64,000 bases of DNA from NCBI RefSeq assembly GCF_013170805.1, contig NZ_CP051293.1:5648001-5712000 (forward strand), in the 5' to 3' direction. Below the pieces are notes generated by a model. That model was given only the letters and a program-made list of their open reading frames with translations, was not told where the DNA came from and did no database searches. This DNA is from Mesorhizobium sp. NZP2077 (GTDB lineage Bacteria > Pseudomonadota > Alphaproteobacteria > Rhizobiales > Rhizobiaceae). The translations under genes and the position numbers were made by a program. Below, piece after piece: positions 17,113 through 26,982 of the stretch (positions are counted from its first letter, which is position 1; each line of letters opens with the position of its first letter).

Positions 17113-18177
17113 TTACTTCGCGTTCGGGTTCGGCATCCAGGCAGGCATGGCGACATCGGCATGGGCGAACTGCGGCAGCTTGGCCGACAGGTCTTCCATG
17201 TTCTTGATGTCCTTGTCGATCAGCTCCTTCTGGGTGATCAGCGTCGGTGGCACGATGACGTTGTGGCCGGGGTCCTCACCGGCCAGCAGCTGCGCCAGAG
17301 CACGCACCGAGACCTGGCCGACGACGGCCGGGTTGGTGGCGGCGGTCGCCGCCCAGGCGCTGTCGGGCTCGCGCATCGCTGATATGTCCGATGTCGAGAT
17401 GTCGGCCGAATAGATCTTGATGCCCTTGTTCAGGCCGGCTTCGTCGACGGCGATCTTCACGCCCTTGGCGAATTCGTCATAGGGGGCGAACATCACCTTG
17501 ATGTCGGGGTGGGCCGACAGCACCGAGCGCGCCTGGTTGGCGACGGAGTTGGCGATCGGATTGTCGAGCGTGCCGAACATCGCGACTTCCTTGATGCCGG
17601 CATATTTTTTCTTGACGTCGACCCAGGTCTCGTTGCGGCGGTCGAGCGGCGCGATGCCGGCGACATAGACATAGCCTGCATTCCAGCTCTCGCCATTGTC
17701 CTTGACCGCCTGTTCGAGCGCGAGGCGGGCCAGGTCTTTGTCCGACTGTTCGATCTGCGGGATCTTGGGGTTTTCGACATTGACGTCGAAAGCCACCACC
17801 TTGATGCCGGCGTCGACCGCGCGCTGCGCGGCGTCCTTCATCGATTCCGTCAGGCCGTGCTGGATGATGATGCCCTGCACGCCGAGCGCGATGGCCTGGT
17901 CGACCATGTCGGACTGAAGGGCGGCGTCCTGGCGGCTGTCGAGCACGCGCAGGTCGATGCCGAGCGCCTTCGACTGCGCCTCGACGCCCGAGAGATAGGC
18001 CTGGAAGAAGTCACCGGTCGAGAGATAGCGCACCAGCGCGATCTTGACGCCGGGCTTGTCGAACGGCGCCGGCTTGTCGGCGGCCAGCGCCGGGAACTGC
18101 ATCAGCAGTGTTGCGCCGGCCAGCCCGAGCGCCGCCTTGCCCAGAAGTCTTCTTGTAATCACCTTGTTTTCCTCCAC
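17113..18177 (-). CDS. CUT2-type sugar ABC transporter, periplasmic binding protein
   Basis: A 354-residue ribose-binding-protein-like subunit. An N-terminal export signal (TRRLLGKAALGLAGATLLMQ, ending in ALAA) contains paired arginines and may use Tat, though the motif is not canonical. The mature part has the periplasmic-binding fold of family 1: VQGIIIQHG, KVVAFDVN, and SADISTSDISAM. It is the last gene of the leftward ATPase-permease-binding-protein set (33 bases after the permease). In this cluster the ligand is most likely 5-methylthioribose or 5-deoxyribose. Rhamnose-type transporters are the closest well-known relatives by architecture. Confidence 0.85.
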   Translation of the reverse strand: MEENKVITRRLLGKAALGLAGATLLMQFPALAADKPAPFDKPGVKIALVRYLSTGDFFQAYLSGVEAQSKALGIDLRVLDSRQDAALQSDMVDQAIALGVQGIIIQHGLTESMKDAAQRAVDAGIKVVAFDVNVENPKIPQIEQSDKDLARLALEQAVKDNGESWNAGYVYVAGIAPLDRRNETWVDVKKKYAGIKEVAMFGTLDNPIANSVANQARSVLSAHPDIKVMFAPYDEFAKGVKIAVDEAGLNKGIKIYSADISTSDISAMREPDSAWAATAATNPAVVGQVSVRALAQLLAGEDPGHNVIVPPTLITQKELIDKDIKNMEDLSAKLPQFAHADVAMPAWMPNPNAK

Positions 18178-18209
18178 GCTTGTTGAATCCAGATCCTGTC
18201 CGGTCGAAA

Positions 18210-19205
18210 CTATCCCCTGCCCCTGCCTGAAAGGGCAAAGGTGAAGACAAGGGCGACGACCAGCACCACGCCCTTGACGAAATCCTGCGTGTAGTAAGGC
18301 GCGTTCATCATCGTCAGGCCTTGCAGCAGGATGCCGACGAACAGCGCACCGACAGCGGTGCCGAAGGCGTTCGGCTTGGCGGCGCCGAGCACCGCGTAGC
18401 CGATCAGCGCCGCGGCAACTGCATCGAGCAGCAGATTATTACCCGAGGCGATGTCGCCGCGTCCAAGCCGGGCGGCGAGCAAAATGCCGCCGATCGAAGC
18501 AAAAACTCCTGAAATAATGTAGGCCCAGATCTTGTATGCCTTGACAGGCGCACCGGCGAGTTCGGCGGCGCGCTCATTTGAACCGACGGCATACATCATG
18601 CGGCCGAAGCGGGTGTATTCGAGGAAGAACCAGATCAGCACGGCCAGCACCAGCAGCACGACAACCGACACCGGAATGAGATTCGGGATGAAGAAATCGA
18701 AGCGGTGACGGCCAAGCGCCAGGAAAGCATCGGAGAATTTGCCGTTGGCAACCGAGCCGTCCGGCATGGTCATGCCGGTGGCGATCGAGCGGCCCTCGGT
18801 CGGGATGCGCTGCAGGCCGACAAGCAGGAACATCATGCCGAGCGTCGCCAGCAGATCGGGCACGCGCATATAGACGATCAGCCAGCCATTGATTAGGCCG
18901 ACAATGGCACCGATGAGCAGGCAGACGACGACCGCAACGACGGCGTTCTGCTCGAGCACCACCATGACATAGGCAGCCGCCATCATGGCCGAGGTGGCGA
19001 CCGAGCCGATCGACAGGTCGAAGCCGCCGACGACCAGCGTGGCGGTGACGCCGAGCGCCAGCACGCCGGTGATGGCGACCGACTGGAAGATGAAGACGGC
19101 ACTTTGCGGCGAGACGAAACCGTCGGCGGCGATCGCGAAATAGGCGACCAGCCCGAACAACAGGACGATGAAACCGTAACGGATGGCGTAGTCGCGCAAC
19201 GTCAT
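18210..19205 (-). CDS. CUT2-type sugar ABC transporter, permease
   Basis: A 331-residue inner-membrane protein with about ten hydrophobic segments, of the RbsC/BPD_transp_2 family. The motif GGFDLSIGSVATSAMMAAAY and the cytoplasmic coupling segment YAVGSNERAAELAGAPVKAY are typical. A single permease gene implies a homodimer, as in ribose transporters. It lies between the ATPase gene (81 bases upstream) and the binding-protein gene. Confidence 0.92.
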   Translation of the reverse strand: MTLRDYAIRYGFIVLLFGLVAYFAIAADGFVSPQSAVFIFQSVAITGVLALGVTATLVVGGFDLSIGSVATSAMMAAAYVMVVLEQNAVVAVVVCLLIGAIVGLINGWLIVYMRVPDLLATLGMMFLLVGLQRIPTEGRSIATGMTMPDGSVANGKFSDAFLALGRHRFDFFIPNLIPVSVVVLLVLAVLIWFFLEYTRFGRMMYAVGSNERAAELAGAPVKAYKIWAYIISGVFASIGGILLAARLGRGDIASGNNLLLDAVAAALIGYAVLGAAKPNAFGTAVGALFVGILLQGLTMMNAPYYTQDFVKGVVLVVALVFTFALSGRGRG

Positions 19206-19286
19206 TCAGCGCACCCCGGCGCCGCTGCCCTCTTTACCCAACTCAAACCCATGCTCTCTCCATTCCAATTCTACCCGCCGCCACGC

Positions 19287-20798
19287 TCAGGCAGCGCTGT
19301 GCAGCGGCCCGCCGGCGACCTCAGCCAGCAGGCGATCGAGATCGACTTCGGCGTTGCGGTGTTCGCCGACGATCGTGTGTTCCGACATCACCAGGATGCG
19401 GTCGGCCGTCTCCAGTGCCTCGTCGAGTTCGGTGACGAACAAAAGCGTCGCACGGCCGTGGGCGCTCGCCCTCAGCTTGGCGGCGATGTCGCGCCTGGCC
19501 GAGATGTCGACACCCTGAAACGGCTCGTCGAGGATGAACAGCGCGGCATTCTGCGCCATCCAGCGGGCGACCATCACCTTCTGCTGGTTGCCGCCGGACA
19601 ATGCCGACATCTCGTCCTTCTCGGAGCGGCAGACGATGCTGAGTTCCTCGATCTGGCGGCGCGCGGTGGCACGTTCGAGGCGGCGCTTGAGAACGCTCAG
19701 ATTCGACATCCGCTTCAGGAACGGCAGGCTGACATTGCGCTCGATGTTGAAGCCGCCGACGATGCCGCTGGTGGCACGATCCTTGGCGACGAGGAACACG
19801 CCGGCGGCGATCGCATCCCCGGCCGAGCGCGGCGCATAGGGCTTGCCGTTCATCGTCATGGTGCCGGCGAGCGGCTTGCGCACACCGAACAGCGTTTCTG
19901 CAAGCGCCGTCTTGCCGACGCCGACAAGGCCGGTGATGGCAACAACCTCGCCATCGCCAAGCGTCAGCGAAATCGGCCTGGCGCTTTGCGCGATGCGCAG
20001 GCCTTCGACGGTCAGGACCGGTTTGACTGAGTCCCTGGCAACGATCTGGTCGAGATGGATCTTACGGCCAAGCATGGCGTTGACCGCGCCTTCATAGTCG
20101 AGCGGCTTGGTATCGAAGACGCCCGAAATGACGCCGTCACGCATCGAGACGATGCGATCGGCAAGCCGCCTGATGTCGGACATGCGATGCGAGATATAGA
20201 GGATCGCCACGCCTTGTTCGCGCAGCCTGTCGATCAGCGCAAACAGCCGATCTGCCTCGGCGCTGGAGAGCGAGGAGGTCGGCTCGTCGAGGATCAGCAC
20301 TTTTGGCTGATGCGCCAGCGCACGCGCGATCGCCACCATCTGGCGATCGGCCAACGAAAGGTCGTTGACGCGGGCCTTGAGATCGATGGCCAAACCCATG
20401 CGGTCGGCGACGGCCTTGGCCTCACGGCGAACGCGGGCCGGATTGAATAGGGTCGGCACGCCCCGGCCGCTCAGCCTGTCAAGCGTCAGATTGGTGGCGA
20501 CATCGAGGTCGGCGACGACGCCGTCATTGATGTTCTGGTGGACGGTAACGACACCGGCGCGGATTGCTTCCGCCGGCGTGTTGGGCGCGAACTCCAGCCC
20601 GGCAAGCGTCATGGCGCCGCCGCCGCGCTCATAGACGCCGCTGACGATCTTGACGAGGGTGGATTTGCCGGCGCCATTGGCGCCCATCAGCACGGTGACT
20701 TCGCCGGAATGCAGCTCAAGCGAGATGCCGCCAAGCACCTCGTTACGGCCAAAGGATTTCCTCAGTCCCTCTACGCGGAACACGGCATTGCCGACCAT
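19287..20798 (-). CDS. CUT2-type sugar ABC transporter, double-domain ATPase
   Basis: A 503-residue RbsA-type protein with two nucleotide-binding domains. The first (about 5-235) has Walker A LMGANGAGKSTLVKI, signature LSLADRQMVAIARAL and Walker B VLILDEPTSSLS. The second (about 255-495) has a degenerate Walker A, TGLVGVGKTALAETL, and signature LSGGNQQKVMVARWM. First gene of the leftward transporter operon, divergent from mtnK across a strong palindrome. The opposed promoters make joint control of uptake and kinase likely. Confidence 0.93.
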   Translation of the reverse strand: MVGNAVFRVEGLRKSFGRNEVLGGISLELHSGEVTVLMGANGAGKSTLVKIVSGVYERGGGAMTLAGLEFAPNTPAEAIRAGVVTVHQNINDGVVADLDVATNLTLDRLSGRGVPTLFNPARVRREAKAVADRMGLAIDLKARVNDLSLADRQMVAIARALAHQPKVLILDEPTSSLSSAEADRLFALIDRLREQGVAILYISHRMSDIRRLADRIVSMRDGVISGVFDTKPLDYEGAVNAMLGRKIHLDQIVARDSVKPVLTVEGLRIAQSARPISLTLGDGEVVAITGLVGVGKTALAETLFGVRKPLAGTMTMNGKPYAPRSAGDAIAAGVFLVAKDRATSGIVGGFNIERNVSLPFLKRMSNLSVLKRRLERATARRQIEELSIVCRSEKDEMSALSGGNQQKVMVARWMAQNAALFILDEPFQGVDISARRDIAAKLRASAHGRATLLFVTELDEALETADRILVMSEHTIVGEHRNAEVDLDRLLAEVAGGPLHSAA

Positions 20799-20833
20799 GC
20801 GTTCCTCCCTGACCCGACGCTATGGTCAATATC

Positions 20834-20862
20834 GGCAATTGTCAACACGATTGACAATTGCC
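20834..20862. promoter_or_regulatory. Operator with perfect 12-base arms between transporter and mtnK
   Basis: GGCAATTGTCAA, five bases, TTGACAATTGCC. It sits in the 135-base intergenic region between two divergent operons. The arms also contain a TTGACA that could be a -35 hexamer. The CAA-N5-TTG core resembles the CAA-N6-TTG core of the palindrome upstream of the SorC gene at 13861, so the same regulator may bind both. Confidence 0.75.
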
Positions 20863-20933
20863 AAATCGCTTCCTAGCTTGGCCACGCCGCCATGCCTCCG
20901 TTATATCGGGAGCGCACATGCGGGAGGATGATG

Positions 20934-22208
20934 ATGACTCAGAAATTGCCGTTCGAAGCACTGTCGGTCGAGACGCTTGCAACGCGCCTCGGTGCCAACG
21001 AGGCGCTGTGCGCCAAGATCGGCAAGGACACGGCCCAATGGAATGTCCGCGAGGTCGGCGACGGCAATCTCAACCTGGTGTTCATCGTCGAGGGCGCCAG
21101 CGGTGCCGCTGTGGTCAAGCAGGCCCTGCCCTATGTCCGCCTGGTCGGCAATAGCTGGCCGCTGCCGCTGAAGCGTTCCTTCTTCGAATACCACGCGCTG
21201 ACAAGGCAAGAGGCGCGTGCGCCGGGCTCGGTGCCGACGATCTATTATTTCGATGAAGGCCAGGCGCTGATCATCATGGAGTATCTGGCGCCGCCGCACA
21301 TCATTCTCAGGCGCGCCCTGATCGACGGGCGCCAGCTGCCGAACATCGCCAGGGATACCGGCCTGTTCATGGCCCGTACGCTGTTTCGTGGTTCCGACCT
21401 GTCGATGGTGACCAGGGATCGCAAGGCCGATCTCGCGCTGTTCGCCGACAATGTCGACCTCTGCGACATAACCGAGAACCTGGTGTTTTCCGATCCCTAC
21501 TTCGACGCCAAGATGAACCGGCATACGTCGCCGCAGCTCGACGGCCTCGTTGCCGAACTGCGCGCCGATCGCGACCTCAAGGTCGAGGCGCAACGGCTGA
21601 AGCATATTTTCGCCGCCAATGCCGAAACGCTGCTGCATGGCGATTTGCATTCCGGCTCGATCATGGTCACCGACCAGGAAACGCGGATGATCGATCCGGA
21701 GTTCGCCTTCTATGGTCCGATGGCGTTCGATGTCGGCATGTTGCTCGCCAATTTCTGGATGTCCTTCTTCTCGCAGCGCGGGCATGAGCAGAAGAGCACG
21801 CGCGATGCCATGCGTTCCTATCTGCTCGGAGTCACCGCGGAGACATGGGCAGTGTTCCGCACCGAGTTCTCGCATCTGTGGCGAAGCGAGCGCACCGGCA
21901 TGCTCTATCAAAAGAGCCTGTTCGAGGATCAGGGCGACATGCTCGCCGCCGAACAGGCGCTCGACCATGTCCTGCACCAGATCTGGACCGACCTGCTGGG
22001 CTTTGCCGGTATCGAGGTGCACAGGCGTATCCTCGGCCTTGCCCACAATGCCGATTTCGAGACCATCGCCGACGAGGACCTGCGCGCCTCCTGCGAGGCG
22101 AAGGCGCTTAAATTCGGCCGTCACATCGCCGTCAACCGGCGCCAGATACATAGCGTCGACGAGGTCAACACCCTGGCCACGCTGATCGAACAGGAGAACG
22201 GCATTTGA
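20934..22208 (+). CDS. mtnK: 5-methylthioribose kinase (or 5-deoxyribose kinase)
   Basis: A 424-residue kinase of the aminoglycoside-phosphotransferase fold that phosphorylates C1 of 5-methylthioribose with ATP. Supporting motifs are [13 protein letters not shown], the hinge [10 protein letters not shown], the catalytic [14 protein letters not shown] (about 222-235) and the metal aspartate in [15 protein letters not shown]. The glycine-serine in HGDLHSGSI is a MtnK trait. Three ATGs are in tandem at 20928, 20931 and 20934; the third is six bases from GGGAGG and is preferred. Its stop overlaps the mtnA start. No MTA nucleosidase or phosphorylase gene is in the window, so the substrate probably arrives through the adjacent transporter. 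Confidence 0.92.
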   Translation: MTQKLPFEALSVETLATRLGANEALCAKIGKDTAQWNVREVGDGNLNLVFIVEGASGAAVVKQALPYVRLVGNSWPLPLKRSFFEYHALTRQEARAPGSVPTIYYFDEGQALIIMEYLAPPHIILRRALIDGRQLPNIARDTGLFMARTLFRGSDLSMVTRDRKADLALFADNVDLCDITENLVFSDPYFDAKMNRHTSPQLDGLVAELRADRDLKVEAQRLKHIFAANAETLLHGDLHSGSIMVTDQETRMIDPEFAFYGPMAFDVGMLLANFWMSFFSQRGHEQKSTRDAMRSYLLGVTAETWAVFRTEFSHLWRSERTGMLYQKSLFEDQGDMLAAEQALDHVLHQIWTDLLGFAGIEVHRRILGLAHNADFETIADEDLRASCEAKALKFGRHIAVNRRQIHSVDEVNTLATLIEQENGI

Positions 22209-23299
22209 ACGTCGGCGACCGCCACTATCGCACCATCTGGCTGAGCGACGATGGACGTTCGGTCGACATCATCGACCAGCGTTGGCTGCCGCATGATTTC
22301 CGCGTCGAGACGATCGGCACGGTCACCGGCATCGCCACCGCGATCCGCGACATGTGGGTGCGCGGCGCGCCGCTGATCGGCGTCACCGCTGCCTATGGCG
22401 TTGCCATGCAGATGGCGGACGACCCTTCCGACGAAGCGCTCGAGGCCGTGTGGGAGACGTTGCACGAGACGCGCCCGACGGCGATCAATCTGCGCTGGGC
22501 GTTGGACGAGATGCGGCGCTTCCTCCGCCCGCTGCCAATGGGACAACGCGCCTCAGCCGCCTATCGGCGGGCCAGCGAGATCGCCGACGAGGATGTCGAG
22601 CTGAACCGCGCCATCGGCGAGAACGGTCTTGCCATCATCAAGGCGATCGCCGCCCGCAAACAGCCGGGCGAGACGGTCAATATCCTGACCCACTGCAATG
22701 CCGGCTGGCTGGCGACCGTCGACTACGGCACGGCCACTTCGCCAATCTACCTGGCGACCGAAGCCGGCATTCCGGTCCACGTCTATGTCGACGAGACGCG
22801 GCCGCGCAACCAGGGCGCCCAACTGACCGCCTGGGAAATGGCCGGCCACGGCGTGCCGCACACGCTTATCGTCGACAATGCCGGCGGCCATCTGATGCAG
22901 CGCGGCGCGATCGATATGGTCATCGTCGGCACCGACCGCACCACCGCCGATGGCGATGTCTGCAACAAGATCGGCACCTATCTCAAGGCGCTGGCCGCCG
23001 CCGACAATGACGTGCCGTTCTATGTCGCGCTGCCGTCGCCGACCATCGACTGGACGGTGCATGACGGGCTGGCCGAAATCCCGATCGAGCAGCGTTCGGC
23101 GGATGAAGTCTCGCTGGTCTGGGGCAAGACCGCTGCCGGCGAAATCGCCCAGGTGCGCATCTCGCCCGAGGCGACACCGGCCGCGAACCCGGCCTTCGAT
23201 GTGACTCCGGCGCGGCTGGTGACCGGACTGATCACCGAACGCGGCATCGCCAAGGCCTCGCGCGAGGGCCTGAAGGCGATGTTCCCAGAACGAGCCTAA
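22205..23299 (+). CDS. mtnA: 5-methylthioribose-1-phosphate isomerase
   Basis: A 364-residue aldose-ketose isomerase of the eIF2B-like fold that converts methylthioribose-1-P to methylthioribulose-1-P. Catalytic cysteine in [20 protein letters not shown], catalytic aspartate in [20 protein letters not shown], and the [16 protein letters not shown] phosphate site are all visible. It starts with TTG inside the mtnK stop (TTGA overlap), with AGGAGA eight bases upstream, so the two genes are translationally coupled. The usual downstream genes mtnB, mtnC and mtnD are absent, which points to the aldolase fusion as the next step. Confidence 0.93.
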   Translation: MNVGDRHYRTIWLSDDGRSVDIIDQRWLPHDFRVETIGTVTGIATAIRDMWVRGAPLIGVTAAYGVAMQMADDPSDEALEAVWETLHETRPTAINLRWALDEMRRFLRPLPMGQRASAAYRRASEIADEDVELNRAIGENGLAIIKAIAARKQPGETVNILTHCNAGWLATVDYGTATSPIYLATEAGIPVHVYVDETRPRNQGAQLTAWEMAGHGVPHTLIVDNAGGHLMQRGAIDMVIVGTDRTTADGDVCNKIGTYLKALAAADNDVPFYVALPSPTIDWTVHDGLAEIPIEQRSADEVSLVWGKTAAGEIAQVRISPEATPAANPAFDVTPARLVTGLITERGIAKASREGLKAMFPERA

Positions 23300-23330
23300 C
23301 GCCAGCATTTCACGGGCTCGTTCCAGCCTG

Positions 23331-23870
23331 TTAATACAGAGGCTCGGCCATGTGCTTGGGCGTTGGCCATGTCTCGGTGACGCCAGGCTGCACCGGGCGC
23401 TCGAGATAGGTCGACAGCACAACATAGCTGCGCGTCGAGGTGATGCCGGGTGTTTCGTAGAGGCGAGCGAGCAGACCTTCGAGCGCCCTCGTATCTTCCG
23501 TGCGGACCTTCAGCAACATGCAGGTATCGCCGGCGACGGTGTGGATTTCCTCGACTTCCGGATATTGCGAAACCGCCATCAGCTCCGGGGTCTTGCCCCA
23601 GCCCCTGGTGTCGATATGGACGAAGGCCAGCAATGGCTTCTTCACCGCCTTGGGGTCGATGATGACAGCGGTGCCGCGAATGGCGCCGCTGCGCCGAAGG
23701 CGCTTGACCCGTTCATGGGCAGCAGGTGGTGAAAGACCGACCCGATCGCCGAGTTCAGCATAGCTGACCGTGGCGTCGTCGACGAGGACGCCTAATATTT
23801 TTCGGTCAATCGCATCGACATCGCGGGGCGCTGGCGTGTTCCGCGGAATGGTATCTGTTTCTTCATCCAT
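23331..23870 (-). CDS. Lrp/AsnC-family regulator
   Basis: A 179-residue protein: helix-turn-helix YAELGDRVGLSPPAAHERVK (about 37-56), then an effector/oligomerisation domain (EVEEIHTVAGDTCMLLKVRT; GITSTRSYVVLSTYLERP). The start at 23870 is the ATG of MDEETD; the open frame continues upstream into the divergent gene but lacks family similarity there. It is divergent from an MFS exporter gene with a 48-base gap, a common arrangement in which the regulator controls the exporter in response to an amino acid. Confidence 0.9.
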   Translation of the reverse strand: MDEETDTIPRNTPAPRDVDAIDRKILGVLVDDATVSYAELGDRVGLSPPAAHERVKRLRRSGAIRGTAVIIDPKAVKKPLLAFVHIDTRGWGKTPELMAVSQYPEVEEIHTVAGDTCMLLKVRTEDTRALEGLLARLYETPGITSTRSYVVLSTYLERPVQPGVTETWPTPKHMAEPLY

Positions 23871-23918
23871 ATCAACAATCCCCGTTGCCACGGAATACAA
23901 TACGGCCATTATGGTGAT

Positions 23919-25094
23919 ATGTCGAACAGCAATCAAGCCACAGCCCTGCCAGCCGATGCCAGGCCGCCGATCCCGGCCCTCGCCTATCTGCTGACCGGCT
24001 GCATCGCCGTGATCGGCTCGAATTCGCTGGTCCTGGGGCCGATAGCCCCGGCCGTCGCCTCCTCGTTCGGAACAAGCGTACCGGTGGTGATGATCGCGGC
24101 AGCTGCGTTCGGGCTCGGCACCTCGGCAAGCGCCCTGTTCCTGGCCCGCTACATCGACCGGCTCGGCGCCCGCCGGATGCTGCAGGGTGCACTGCTGTTG
24201 CTGGCCATAGCCCTCGTCGCCAGCGCGGCCGCACCGATACTGATCATGCTGGTCGCGGCTCAGCTCGTCGCTGGCATCGCCGCCGGCGTCGCCATGCCGG
24301 CGATCTATGCCAGTTCGGCGGCGATCGCGCCGCCTGGTCGCGAAAGCGGGACCATCGGCGTGGTGCTGACCGGGTGGACGCTCAGCATGGTGGCCGGAGT
24401 TTCGCTGTCGGCCGTGCTTGCCGATCTCGTGCATTGGCGCGCCGTCTTTGCCGCCGTCGCGGTGCTTGCCGCCCTAGCATGGGTCGGGCTGACCATGTCG
24501 TCGCTCAGCGACGCTAGGAGGGCCGGGCCCGCGCCCGCCCCGCTGGAGGCGCTGAGCATTCCCGGCATTCTCCCGCTGCTGGTTGCCTGCGCCGCCTTCA
24601 TGACCTCATTCTACGGTGTTTATGGCTATCTGGGCGACCATCTTCATGCCGGCCTGGGAGAGCCGGTCAGCGCCAATGGGCTGGCTGCGCTTGCCTATGG
24701 CGTGGGCTTCGGCATGGCGGCGCTTCTCGATGGTGTCATCGATCGGCTGGGCGCCCGGCGCGTCATGCCGTTCGCCTATCTTCTCGTCGGCGCCGTCTAT
24801 GTCGCCATCGCCGCGACAAGCGACAGTTTCGGCCTGACGCTCGCCATGGTGGCGGTGTGGGGACTTGCCAATCATTTCGGACTGAATGTCCTGGTGATGC
24901 GCCTTTCCGCACTCGACCCCTCACGGCGCGGCACCATTATGGGCCTGAACAGCGCGGTGACCTATCTGGCGGTCTTCATCGGCACCACCGGCTTCGGGCC
25001 GCTCTATTCCAGCTTCGGCTTTGCCTTCTGCGCGATGGTTGCTGCGCTGCTGATGCTGGTTGCAACTACTGCGGCGGCGTGGCGCACACGCTGA
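23919..25094 (+). CDS. MFS transporter (AraJ-type exporter)
   Basis: A 391-residue inner-membrane protein with 12 predicted helices. The loop 2-3 motif LFLARYIDRLGARRMLQGAL is the MFS signature, and the second half repeats it as LLDGVIDRLGARRVMPFAYL. It is divergently paired with the Lrp-type gene, which suggests amino-acid or related metabolite export. The substrate cannot be read from sequence. Confidence 0.88.
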   Translation: MSNSNQATALPADARPPIPALAYLLTGCIAVIGSNSLVLGPIAPAVASSFGTSVPVVMIAAAAFGLGTSASALFLARYIDRLGARRMLQGALLLLAIALVASAAAPILIMLVAAQLVAGIAAGVAMPAIYASSAAIAPPGRESGTIGVVLTGWTLSMVAGVSLSAVLADLVHWRAVFAAVAVLAALAWVGLTMSSLSDARRAGPAPAPLEALSIPGILPLLVACAAFMTSFYGVYGYLGDHLHAGLGEPVSANGLAALAYGVGFGMAALLDGVIDRLGARRVMPFAYLLVGAVYVAIAATSDSFGLTLAMVAVWGLANHFGLNVLVMRLSALDPSRRGTIMGLNSAVTYLAVFIGTTGFGPLYSSFGFAFCAMVAALLMLVATTAAAWRTR

Positions 25095-25155
25095 GGCATT
25101 TCTCCATACAATTGCTCCAGTCGACAGAACGTGATTGGCCACTGACCTGGCGCGG

Positions 25156-25186
25156 TTGACAGCAGCACCCCTGCCCTTCCATACAA
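25156..25186 (+). promoter_or_regulatory. Probable promoter of the riboswitch-ribH transcript
   Basis: TTGACA at 25156 and an ATACAA at 25181 lie just upstream of the riboswitch. The hexamer spacing of 19 is long, so the exact -10 is uncertain. Confidence 0.4.
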
Positions 25187-25197
25187 AGCCCGTTAAT

Positions 25198-25891
<694 letters not shown>

Positions 25892-25959
25892 AATCTTCCC
25901 GGCCGGGTGGAAATCGCGATAACACCCGGTAGTATTTGCGAAAAGTCGGGAGGATGCCG

Positions 25960-26967
25960 GTGCAGACCAAGAAGATTATCAATGACGGCAATCGCGCCGT
26001 CGACGAGATGCTCGAAGGAATCCTCGCCGCGCATCCTCGCCATCTCAGGAGCGCGGACGGCAGCCCGCGCTCGATCATCGCCCGTGACGGGCCGCGGCCC
26101 GGCAAGGTCGGGCTGGTGATCGGCGGCGGCTCGGGCCATGAGCCGACCTTTCTCGGCTTTGTCGGCAAGGGACTGGCGGACGCGGCGGCGATCGGCAATG
26201 TCTTTGCTTCGCCGCCGCCCGATCCGATCCTCGAATGTGCCAAGGCGGTGAGCGGCGGCGCCGGCGTGCTGTTCATGTATGGCAACTATGCCGGCGACGT
26301 GATGAATTTCGACATGGCGGCCGAGATGGCAGCGATGGACGACATCGAGGTGCGAACCGTACTGACCACCGACGACGTCGCCTCGGCGCCGCGTGACCAG
26401 CGGGACAAGCGCCGCGGCGTCGCCGGCAATTTCTTCATCTTCAAGGCGGCCGGTGCCGCCTGCGACCTCATGCTCTCCCTGGACGAGGTGGAGCGCGTCG
26501 CGCGCAAGGCCAACGACCACACCTTCACCATGGGCGTGGCGCTGTCGCCCTGCTCGCTGCCGCAGACAAGGCGGCCGAATTTCGAGATCGGCGCGGACGA
26601 GATGGAGATCGGCATGGGCATCCATGGCGAACCCGGCATCGCGCGCGGCAAGCTCGGCACCGCCGACGCGATCACCGACGAGATGCTGGACAAGATTTTC
26701 GCCGAAATGGCGCCGAAGCGCGGCGACAAGGTCGCGGTGCTGGTCAATTCGCTCGGCTCGACGCCGCTGATGGAGCTCTACATCATGAACCGCCGGGTCA
26801 GGCAGCGGCTCGACGCACTCGGCGTTTCCATCCACGCGACCTGGGTCGGCAATTACTGCACGTCGCTGGAGATGGCCGGCGCCTCGGTGACGCTTTTTCA
26901 CCTCGACGAGGAGCTGCAGGCCATGCTCGACCATCCCTGCGACTGCGCCATGTTCCGTGCCGGCTGA
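25960..26967 (+). CDS. dhaK: DhaK-type ketose kinase subunit (dihydroxyacetone or tetrulose kinase)
   Basis: About 335 residues. KKIINDGNRAVDEMLEGILA, VIGGGSGHEPTFLGFVGKGL with the substrate histidine, MYGNYAGDVMNFDMA, and GMGIHGEPGIARG with the histidine that binds the carbonyl covalently, match the full DhaK fold. The GTG at 25960 is six bases from GGGAGG and gives the family N terminus; the ATG at 25954 abuts the ribosome site and is less likely. Paired with DhaL 15 bases downstream. No PTS DhaM gene is present, so DhaL should use ATP. Next to eryI and eryH an L-erythrulose or related tetrulose is a plausible substrate, as shown for the mycobacterial LerK/DerK systems. Confidence 0.85.
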   Translation: MQTKKIINDGNRAVDEMLEGILAAHPRHLRSADGSPRSIIARDGPRPGKVGLVIGGGSGHEPTFLGFVGKGLADAAAIGNVFASPPPDPILECAKAVSGGAGVLFMYGNYAGDVMNFDMAAEMAAMDDIEVRTVLTTDDVASAPRDQRDKRRGVAGNFFIFKAAGAACDLMLSLDEVERVARKANDHTFTMGVALSPCSLPQTRRPNFEIGADEMEIGMGIHGEPGIARGKLGTADAITDEMLDKIFAEMAPKRGDKVAVLVNSLGSTPLMELYIMNRRVRQRLDALGVSIHATWVGNYCTSLEMAGASVTLFHLDEELQAMLDHPCDCAMFRAG

Positions 26968-26982
26968 CGAAAGAGCGTTCCC

